This document shows, piece after piece, positions 24,975-32,233 of a DNA stretch of 32,233 nt (position 1 is the first letter of the stretch; the number at the start of each line of letters is the position of its first letter). Source of the stretch: Candidatus Troglogloeales bacterium. Its GTDB lineage: Bacteria; Nitrospirota; Nitrospiria; SBBL01; SBBA01. The DNA lies in assembly GCA_005239925.1 (NCBI GenBank), contig SBBA01000044.1, positions 1 to 32,233 of the forward strand, read 5' to 3'. A model generated the notes under the pieces. That model worked only from the letters and a program-made list of their open reading frames with translations. It was not told where the DNA came from and searched no databases. The position numbers were made by a program, and so were the translations under genes.

Positions 24975-27026
24975 TTACCATTCGACGCCTCCCCAGCGGC
25001 AATCTTTTTTACGGAGGATCAGTGATATGTGACTCCATCCTGGTCCGGGAACCACGGCGCTTCCGTCCGACTTGACCACTTCCTGAATCGTCGCAGTAAC
25101 CTTTGCTACCTTGCCCGCCGCTTCACTTCCGGCAATCACCGGCGTACCCATGACCAGACGAATGGTCGTATACCGCTCAAAAAGCTGCTGAACAATATCG
25201 GATTGCCGGGAAGAGATTTGGCTGATTTGATTCAGCCGATCAAAATCGCGCCGTTCAAACCCCTGCTTCCATTGCGTAAGTAACGCATCCACCTGCTTTT
25301 TATCGGTCTCAGGACGTATGGCGTTTTGCGCGGTTTCGGCGCCTTGTGCAAATAAAGCAAGGGTCTCTTTCAGCGCGATCTCTGCCCCCTGATACCGCTT
25401 CCGGGCCTCTGCCATATTGCTTTGATCAACCGCCTCGTCCCCCTGCGCTAATCTCTTCTCCCCTTTTGTTGCGGTATCGGTCACCTTGCGATAGAGATCA
25501 GGCGCGCACTGTTGTGTATCAACACCATCTGCGATCCCGCGTGCCTTGGATACCTGATCCTGCAATTGTAAAAGGGCCTGACGTGACAAGGCGATATCAT
25601 TCTGCGCAGCCTTTACCTCTTTGGCTGCCTTCACATAGAGACCCATTGCGCTGATTAACTGCCGCTCGGCCTCTTTGTACAGGGGTTCAGCCTCTTCTAA
25701 CGTTGCAAGCTGTTTGGCCTCCAAGATCGCTTTTGCTCCACGGGCATCTGCATCTTTTGCCTTTTCATAGGCCGTATGGGCAATACGCGGGGCGTTGGTC
25801 TGATCCGCATCCCGTCGGGCCGCGATAACCTGACCCTGCAATTTGGCTATTTGGGTTTGCAACAATTGAAGTGTCGGGACGCCGACTGCGGTCGGGACGC
25901 CGACTGCGGCGGAAGAGGGAGGCACCGCAAGAGGGACGCTCTTTTGGGGCTGGGGAAGAGGGGTTGGGTTTTGGAACCTTTGAGGTTCCGATGGACGATA
26001 AAAAAGAAAACCAGCCCCCAATAGAAGAAGTATTCCACAGGATGCCGTGATCCATAAAATACGTCGACGGCCCGGCGCGGCCCGTCCATGGGAGGGCATT
26101 TTCTTCGATCCAGTGCCCTTTGTGTTGGAACGGCCCGTGTGTGCGGGTTGATCCGCCATCAACACCGTTTTCTCGCCTGTTAGAACGGTTTCATCAGGTA
26201 CACCCGTAAACAGGACTGGTAAATTCGTCTTGATCCAGTGGACGAGATGCTCTGCATTGGGCGGCCGTTCCTCTTTTGATTTGCGCAAAAGGGTACGCGT
26301 CATCTCTTGTAGCCGGGTCGGAACACCCGTGGGAAAAACCAACGCAAACTCTTCTGCGGAGGTTAGCCGGGTATTGATGGCGGTCTGGGAGAAGCCATGA
26401 TAGGGGGTCTGACCGGATAGCATCTCGTACAAAACCATGCCGAGTGAAAAAAGATCGGCGCGGCCATCCAACGGCTCCCCGCGCGCCTGTTCCGGTGACA
26501 TATACTTGGGCGTCCCCATGATGTTTCCCGTCAGCGTTACGGAAATTTCGTCGGTCGCCGCGGCAATGCCAAAGTCAGCGATTTTGACATGCCCCGACGC
26601 ATTCACCATGATATTGGCCGGCTTAATGTCGCGATGAATAATCCCATGACGATGGGCATAGGCCAAGGCGTCCGCCGCCTAACCTATCACCGCCAGTGCC
26701 TCGTTTGGGGAAAAACGGCCCTGATTTTTTAGCCGTTGCTTTAAGTCGGTCGCGTCAAAAAATTCCATCACGATATAATTGGCGTCTCCCTCCTGTACGA
26801 CGTCATGGATTCGGATAATATTATCGTGGTCGAGTCGCGCCATGGCGCGGGCCTCGCGTTGAAAGCGGGCCACAAAGGAGGTATCGGCCGATAGTTGGGC
26901 GTGTAGTGATTTAATTGCGACGTGACGATTAAGTGAGAGTTGAACCGCCTCATAAATGATTCCCATCCCGCCTTTGCCCAGTTCCCGTTTTATTTCATAT
27001 CGTCCCGAAAAAACCTTCTTGTCCAT
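24975..27026 (-). pseudogene. Ser/Thr protein kinase with TM and coiled-coil extracytoplasmic region, interrupted by an in-frame TAG at 26679-26681
   Basis: SGRYEIKRELGKGGMGIIYEAV...[32 protein letters not shown]...DFGIAAA; both ORFs are in the same frame. Confidence 0.85.
25873..25908 (-). repeat. Two tandem 18-nt hairpin modules inside the STPK gene, opposite orientation to panB
   Basis: (GTCGGGACGCCGACTGCG)x2 on the plus strand; reads AVGVPTAVGVPT in the kinase frame. Confidence 0.97.
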
Positions 27027-27081
27027 TTGCTGACATCTTATGGTAAAATTGCCCGCTTTTTCAAACACCTTAAAGTAATCG

Positions 27082-27735
27082 ATGAAAGTTCAAAAGGGAA
27101 ACATGGGCGTAACGTTTTATCTCCGCATCCTTCTTGCTGTTGGTATTCTTTTATACTCTCCGATCATGGCTTTTCCCATGATCGATATTGATGGCCCGGA
27201 GATTCGACATACACAGCCCGTAGCGTTACCGGTGGCCGGTACGCCTCTGACCGTTGATGTCACTGTCACCGATGACGTCGCAGTGGTTGCCGTCACACTT
27301 TTTTATCGCATCCGCGGCCAGAACGATTATTTGCAGATCAATATGGGGATGAAGGAGGGGTCGCTTTATCAGGCCACTCTTTCTGAAACGGCGTTGACGC
27401 TTTCCGGTATCGAATATTATTTTTCGGCGTCTGATCCCTCTGGGAACGTTTCATCCATCAAGCCTTTCTTTCTGGCTGTCCGACCGAAACCCGTCGAGGT
27501 GCTCATTCCGCTGCCTGAAATACAACCGGTTATCGAAGCAAGGTTCCCATTAGATATGCCAGAAATAGTGCCGATAAAAGAACACGTTATTACACCGGCG
27601 CCCATCATCCGAAAGCCCTGGTATAAGAAATGGTGGGTCTGGGGGATTGGCGGGGCCATTCTTGCAGGTGTAGCTGCAGCCAATCAGGGCCAGGATACGG
27701 CTCCGGCGGCTGCTCCAGCGCCGGATGTTGAATGA
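27082..27735 (+). CDS. Exported protein with Ig/fibronectin-like region and C-terminal TM
   Basis: 217 aa; signal sequence, VDVTVTDDVAVVAVTLFYR..., KWWVWGIGGAILAGVAAANQGQ. Confidence 0.7.
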   Translation: MKVQKGNMGVTFYLRILLAVGILLYSPIMAFPMIDIDGPEIRHTQPVALPVAGTPLTVDVTVTDDVAVVAVTLFYRIRGQNDYLQINMGMKEGSLYQATLSETALTLSGIEYYFSASDPSGNVSSIKPFFLAVRPKPVEVLIPLPEIQPVIEARFPLDMPEIVPIKEHVITPAPIIRKPWYKKWWVWGIGGAILAGVAAANQGQDTAPAAAPAPDVE

Positions 27736-27737
27736 GG

Positions 27738-27913
27738 CTGGGAGCGCGGGCGTCTCATCCGCAACGACGATAAACCTGACGATCCCGGAACTGGGAGCGT
27801 TTCTGGGGGCGTTCCTAGGAGCGCGGGCATCTTGCCCGCCAGAGTGCGATAAGTGAGGATACACATTGATTAAATTGATTAAACACGAGTGGGCGAGACG
27901 CCCGCGCTCCCAG
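27738..27913. repeat. MITE-like element with perfect 19-bp terminal inverted repeats
   Basis: CTGGGAGCGCGGGCGTCTC (27738-27756) and GAGACGCCCGCGCTCCCAG (27895-27913), with an internal GGAGCGCGGGCATCTTGCCCGC copy. Confidence 0.8.
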
Positions 27914-27921
27914 GAGGTAAA

Positions 27922-28620
27922 ATGAGAACACTCAGAGCGATTTGCCTTATCGTTATTTCATCCTTTGTTCTTTTTCAGATGGGGTGTGGTGGCGATCCTC
28001 AACCTCAAATGGACACCGGCTCCCTGACGATTAAGGTCGTCTGGTAGGGGGATGCCATTGGGTCCGAGGTGTCCTCTCTTGTGTTTACCCTTTCGGGTAA
28101 AGGAATAGCCCCTTTGACGCGCACCTTTAAACCGGAGAAACCTGAAATAAAAATTACCAACCTGGTAACAGAACAAAAGTCAGTTGTGCTGGAGGGCAAA
28201 AACAGCGAGGGAGAGGTTCTTTATAAGGGACAATTGGATGTCATTATCGGGAACGGTAAAAATGCGTCTGTCAGCATAACGCTGATACCGACATCTACAC
28301 CGCCACCACCGACGACCGCGACGAGCACACCCACAATGGCAACGACTACGCCGACAACGGAAACAGCAACCCAACCGCCGCCACCAACAACCGCGACGAC
28401 CACACCAACGACTGCAATGACAACGGGAACAACAACCACACCGCCACCATCCCCACCCCCTCTGGGCCAAGTCCTCACCACGGTGGACAGCGCAGGAGAT
28501 GTCGGGAGGTTCACCTCGATTGCGATCGGCGGGGATGGCTTCCCGGTGGTCAGCTATTTTGACCAAACGAACTCCAACCTCAAGGTGGCCCACTGTGGAA
28601 ATGCGTTGTGTACGCCGTAA
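27922..28620 (+). pseudogene. Putative lipoprotein with P/T-rich linker and a single repeat unit, interrupted by in-frame TAG at 28045-28047
   Basis: [78 protein letters not shown]...; linker TTATSTPT repeats; ends after [47 protein letters not shown]. Confidence 0.65.
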
Positions 28621-28676
28621 GGGAAGGGGACTTCCTTATTTATTCGGTACGAATGGAATTATTGTAGTTCCGTATC

Positions 28677-28722
28677 GTAGGGGCGACCCGGTGGCCGGAA
28701 CGCCGGCTGCGGGGTCGCCCTA
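28677..28722. repeat. Nested repeat: GTAGGGGCG-family palindrome with an 18-nt module variant in its loop
   Basis: GTAGGGGCGACC-CGGTG-[GCCGGAACGCCGGCTGCG]-GGGTCGCCCTA. Confidence 0.85.
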
Positions 28723-28815
28723 GAGCGATATAACCGCCACAATGACCATTGCCCCACGCCGTGTAACTATCCTCATGTAAGAGGAACTGTCCTGGATTGC
28801 TCAAGAGGAATAGGG

Positions 28816-29067
28816 TTATTTTTGTTGCATTGCCTTTTCCGCTGCCCACATTTTCAGGACCGCAATCCTTGCAACCCCTATTCGTTCGGCTTCCCGATCC
28901 ATTGCCGCAACAACCCATGCGGGAAAGTCGCTGTTAACGCGCTTTAACTCCATATTGGGACGTCGAGCATGATCATAGTCGAAATATTCGTCTATCTTAT
29001 CGCTGCCTGAATCAAATATTTCGTCTAACACTTCCGCTTTAATTGTTTTTTGGTCCTTGTTTTTCAT
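28816..29067 (-). CDS. Antitoxin-like protein (CopG/BrnA-type) of a TA pair
   Basis: KRVNSDFPAWVVAAMDREAERIGVARIAVLKMWAAEKA; overlaps the BrnT-like gene. Confidence 0.7.
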   Translation of the reverse strand: MKNKDQKTIKAEVLDEIFDSGSDKIDEYFDYDHARRPNMELKRVNSDFPAWVVAAMDREAERIGVARIAVLKMWAAEKAMQQK

Positions 29068-29356
29068 ATGCCTCTTTCTCCTTTTTTCGAGAGGGTCTTA
29101 CAGAGATCATCCGAATCTTGTTGCCGTGGTAGGTGATAAAAGCGGTCCAGTATCGATTGGCAATTCTACCAACAATACCAATACGCTCCTCCGAAACATC
29201 CCTGCGCCCATGAATCTCAATATACCCTGTATCAAGCCAAATCGCCTGAGCCTCTTCAAAAGAAATTCCGCGCTTTATCTTATTGCCACTACTTTTTTGG
29301 CTATCAAATTCAAATTCCACACCCTTTGTATATAAGAACGATGTAATAAAAGTCAA
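29039..29356 (-). CDS. BrnT-family toxin
   Basis: VEFEFDSQKSSGNKIKRGISFEEAQAIWLD...EERIGIVGRI...NKIRMISVRPSRKKEKEAYE. Confidence 0.8.
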   Translation of the reverse strand: MTFITSFLYTKGVEFEFDSQKSSGNKIKRGISFEEAQAIWLDTGYIEIHGRRDVSEERIGIVGRIANRYWTAFITYHGNKIRMISVRPSRKKEKEAYEKQGPKNN

Positions 29357-29488
29357 TAATTCGGTATCCGTTACGGAACGGGGTCGTAGTGCACGGCCAA
29401 CCCTAGATCACTATGGCTGATTACATTGCAAGTCAGAATCTATGACAAAAAGGTTACTTAGAGGAGCAACCCGCTGTGACCGCGTCAC

Positions 29489-32233
29489 CTACGTCGTTAA
29501 CCGCTTGTAAATCCGAGGCAGCTTTTTCGGTAGGGACTCTACCCTGTCCACGACCAAATAGGCCACGTCGCCATACATGCCCGGGAGATACTCGGCCCCT
29601 TCACGATCCACCGTGATACAAAAGGGATGAATCCCCAGTTGCCGGGCCTCGCTTAACGCCTTCTTAACATCGGCATAGGCGTACGAGCCTTTGTAATGAT
29701 CGTCCAAAGGCTTCCCATCCGACAGCAGCACCAGAATCTTTGTTTGCGCCGTCTCATTGGAAAGTTTTGATAGGGTGTGACGAATCGCAGCGCCGTCCCT
29801 GTTTTGCCACAGCGGGTTCATGCTGCCAATGGAACGATCCACCTGCCTCGTCAACTTTTGATCAAAATCTTTTAGAATATAAAAATCGACGGCCTCGTTA
29901 CTCCGTCCTGAAAAACCGTACAGGGCAAACCGATCCCCAATGGCGGAAAGGGCGTGGGAGAGCAATATCAACGCCTCCTTTTCAATCTGCAAAACCGATT
30001 TGCCGGAAGATAAGCGTCGCTGTGTCGAGCCGGATAGATCAACCAAAAAGGCCGCGGCGACTGATCGTTCCTTCTTACGCCGCTCGGTATAAATGCGTCC
30101 GGAAGGAGACCGCCCGGCCCAGGCCTCCACACGATGCTCCATGAGGCGGTCCAAATCAATCCCGTCCCCCTCCAACACCCCCTTACACAAAACCACCCCT
30201 TCGGGGGCGAGATATTGAAACCCGCGCTTAATTGATTTGATAATCCCGCCGTACTCAGCCATCATATTTTCAACAAAATCCTCCCCTCCAAAAACAGGCG
30301 GCTCCTTTTCATAAATACGACAAAACCCCACCCGATACTCATCCACCTCACAATCCCACTCAGGCACAACGGTGTCAGCGAACGGACCGCTTCCGTTGGG
30401 CGGGACGCCGCCTGCGGGCGCGGTGGGCGTACCAGAGTTTTCAGTCTTAACAGTTTGCTCTTCCACCAACATAGAATCAGCAGGTGTTTTGGTTTCGGGG
30501 CCCCCTTTAGAAGATATGAGCTCCGCGCCTTTCATCTCTTGAATCAGCAAGTCACGCGCCCTCTTCTCAACACGTTTTGGATCAATGTCACCACGCACGG
30601 TAAATCGTGTTTTTCCCGACTCCGTGCCTGATCCTTTGACTTGATCTCCCTTCTCTTCAAAGGCCTCCATAGGCTTGGAAATATCAGGAGGTGGCGTGCC
30701 ATCATCCAGCAGATCATAGACAGCCTTGGCCGCTCTCATCGAATAAGTAACGTCTGCACTCACGCTTTGCACTGCGCCCATGATTCTGCAACATTCGAAG
30801 ACGGTTTGAACAAGCTCTGATGGGATCGGGGCAATCGTTTTCCCAGCCAATGATATCTGTGCAAGCAGTTCGGTTATCATCTGGCTACGAGGCGCTTGGG
30901 GCGATAGGAGAGGCCGGTGGGCCAGCTCGCCTTCCCGCAATCGGATAAAGGATTCTCGAAGCCCTGGGTATTCTTCCTTAAGGAGAAATTCAATCCGCGC
31001 CCCCTCGGCAATATCAAAAAGTTGTTTGATCAAGGTCTGATTGGGAAAGATATCCAAAAAGGATGCAAGGGTATTCTGGCTTACCGACGCCTCCCTTCCC
31101 CCCTCTTTCCCATCCCTCCCCTTCAAGGGGAGGTTAGGTGGGGATGGGTTGTAGGGGAGAGATTGGGTGAGGGGGAGCGGGCGCGATGATGCCAACAGAG
31201 GTTTTATCAGATCAGCGACTTTTTCTGCATTCGGCCAAAATGTATTAAACTCTATATACCCCGCCTGAAATGCTGTTGCCACCTTGTACCACTCCCGATT
31301 TTGGACTGGGTCTTCATAGAAGGCGATATGTGATGGAAGATAAATCGTATGGCCGTCAGTCGTAGGGGCGCACGGCCGTGCGCCCCTCTCCTCGTCGGGG
31401 TCATCAATTGCCTTCAGGATCACCGGTCGGCCCGATAGGGCCCTGGCAAACGGTTCCAGGACATTGATATAAGAGGCAAGAAAGACCCCGCCTTTTAAAC
31501 GGTTTGCAAACTCTTTTGCTGCCGCAGACTCCAACGTGAAATAGCGAAACCCGCCGCCTGCCTTCATCAGGGCAATGCCGTGATCAATCCATTCTAAGAA
31601 AGAATCTGCCCTCACCTCGGCCATAATCTTTGGGGTATTCATGAACAACCCCTTTGCAATATCCACGTCAACTATGGCGATCTGCAAGGTCTTTTTCAGA
31701 AAGGGCGCAATAAGCGCAGCAGGTAGTGGGGAAAGGATTTGTGCCGATGTAGTAAAGAGGGTGATGGCCCGCTCTGGAGAGACGGCCAGCATTTCATTAA
31801 TCAGCGCCAGCAGGGGGGCGGCATCGGCATTTATTTTGGAAAAAATTTCGGAAGAGGTACGAATAAAGGTAATGGCAAAAAAGAGTTTATCAACGGCAAA
31901 TTTTTTTGCCACATCTACCCAGACAGGAAGCAATGGCATGGGGAGATGTTTTAACAGGGAGGGGGTGGCGTTGAAATATTCCACGGCCAGGGTGTAGTCG
32001 GTCAGTGTAAATCCGTACTGAGCCCATGTATGAAGGGCGTTGCTATCGGAGCTGACATCGGCAAGAAACGAAGGGGCCTGTTGGTAGTAACAAAGCGCCA
32101 AGTTGGGGTGTGTCTGTGCCCATTTAAGGCCCAGTTGAATAAACGCCTTTCGCGCCGCTGGGTCTGGTATTTTGGATAGCCGTATTGGCCCATCGCGGAA
32201 ATAACGGATGCCAGATGCCGTAGAGTGCTGGGC
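29489..32233 (-). CDS. NorD/CbbO-like VWA-domain protein, N-terminus beyond right edge; carries three in-frame repeat insertions
   Basis: C-terminal VWA: FLVDLSGSTQRR...ILVLLSDGKPLDDHYKGSYAYADVKKALSEARQLGIHPFCITVDREGAEYLPGMYG. Frame is open from 32101 to 32233, so the ORF-track start is artificial. Confidence 0.85.
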   Translation of the reverse strand, partial: AQHSTASGIRYFRDGPIRLSKIPDPAARKAFIQLGLKWAQTHPNLALCYYQQAPSFLADVSSDSNALHTWAQYGFTLTDYTLAVEYFNATPSLLKHLPMPLLPVWVDVAKKFAVDKLFFAITFIRTSSEIFSKINADAAPLLALINEMLAVSPERAITLFTTSAQILSPLPAALIAPFLKKTLQIAIVDVDIAKGLFMNTPKIMAEVRADSFLEWIDHGIALMKAGGGFRYFTLESAAAKEFANRLKGGVFLASYINVLEPFARALSGRPVILKAIDDPDEERGARPCAPTTDGHTIYLPSHIAFYEDPVQNREWYKVATAFQAGYIEFNTFWPNAEKVADLIKPLLASSRPLPLTQSLPYNPSPPNLPLKGRDGKEGGREASVSQNTLASFLDIFPNQTLIKQLFDIAEGARIEFLLKEEYPGLRESFIRLREGELAHRPLLSPQAPRSQMITELLAQISLAGKTIAPIPSELVQTVFECCRIMGAVQSVSADVTYSMRAAKAVYDLLDDGTPPPDISKPMEAFEEKGDQVKGSGTESGKTRFTVRGDIDPKRVEKRARDLLIQEMKGAELISSKGGPETKTPADSMLVEEQTVKTENSGTPTAPAGGVPPNGSGPFADTVVPEWDCEVDEYRVGFCRIYEKEPPVFGGEDFVENMMAEYGGIIKSIKRGFQYLAPEGVVLCKGVLEGDGIDLDRLMEHRVEAWAGRSPSGRIYTERRKKERSVAAAFLVDLSGSTQRRLSSGKSVLQIEKEALILLSHALSAIGDRFALYGFSGRSNEAVDFYILKDFDQKLTRQVDRSIGSMNPLWQNRDGAAIRHTLSKLSNETAQTKILVLLSDGKPLDDHYKGSYAYADVKKALSEARQLGIHPFCITVDREGAEYLPGMYGDVAYLVVDRVESLPKKLPRIYKRLTT
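30375..30432 (-). repeat. Long-form GTCGG/CCGAC-family repeat in frame in the VWA gene
   Basis: Core GGCGG-GACG-CCGCC-TGCG at 30399-30416; gene frame reads GTPTAPAGGVPPNGSGPFA. Confidence 0.9.
31093..31180 (-). repeat. CCCTCACCC...CCCCTT-GAAGGGG-type repeat in frame in the VWA gene
   Basis: Gene frame reads PLPLTQSLPYNPSPPNLPLKGRDGKEGGRE; contains hairpin CTCCCCTTGAAGGGGAG. Confidence 0.75.
31364..31387 (-). repeat. GGGGCG...CGCCCC palindrome family, copy in frame in the VWA gene
   Basis: Perfect 24-nt palindrome AGGGGCGCACGGCCGTGCGCCCCT; gene frame reads RGARPCAP. Confidence 0.9.

Noticed and set aside
28180-28593. Antisense ORFs rich in Val/Gly or Cys/Trp/Arg
   Set aside because: Artefacts of the low-complexity Thr/Pro linker read on the opposite strand.
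24975-28620. TAG reassigned as a sense codon genome-wide
   Set aside because: TAG ends several intact genes at expected lengths (lptF, panB, 5-FCL, O-antigen ligase, sigma54 activator), so reassignment is unlikely.

Overview
About 32 kb of what looks like a chromosome from a gamma-carbonic-anhydrase-bearing, reductive-TCA-type bacterium. A Nitrospirota-like origin is an inference only. Supported content: gamma carbonic anhydrase; lptF/lptG with a displaced duplicate of the lptF 5' end; tRNA-Arg(CCG); a one-carbon block (5-formyl-THF cyclo-ligase, folD, panB, purU); hflX with no canonical start codon; a CBS-domain protein behind a promoter/leader terminator; a five-subunit 2-oxoacid:ferredoxin oxidoreductase operon; a sigma54 activator / TPR / methyltransferase-APH / O-antigen-ligase group; an STPK gene and a lipoprotein gene, each interrupted by an in-frame TAG; a BrnT-like toxin-antitoxin pair; and a NorD/CbbO-like VWA protein running off the right edge. 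The most unusual signal is a set of short palindromic repeat families spread through intergenic and coding DNA. One family is an 18-nt hairpin module (GTCGG-GACG-CCGAC-TGCG). It has compensatory stem variants, is gained or lost in 18-nt steps, and encodes nearly the same peptide (VGTPTA / VGVPTA) on both strands. It lies in frame inside panB, the STPK gene and the VWA gene. The VWA gene carries three different repeat families in frame. This resembles the Rickettsia palindromic element phenomenon, but the sequence family appears distinct.
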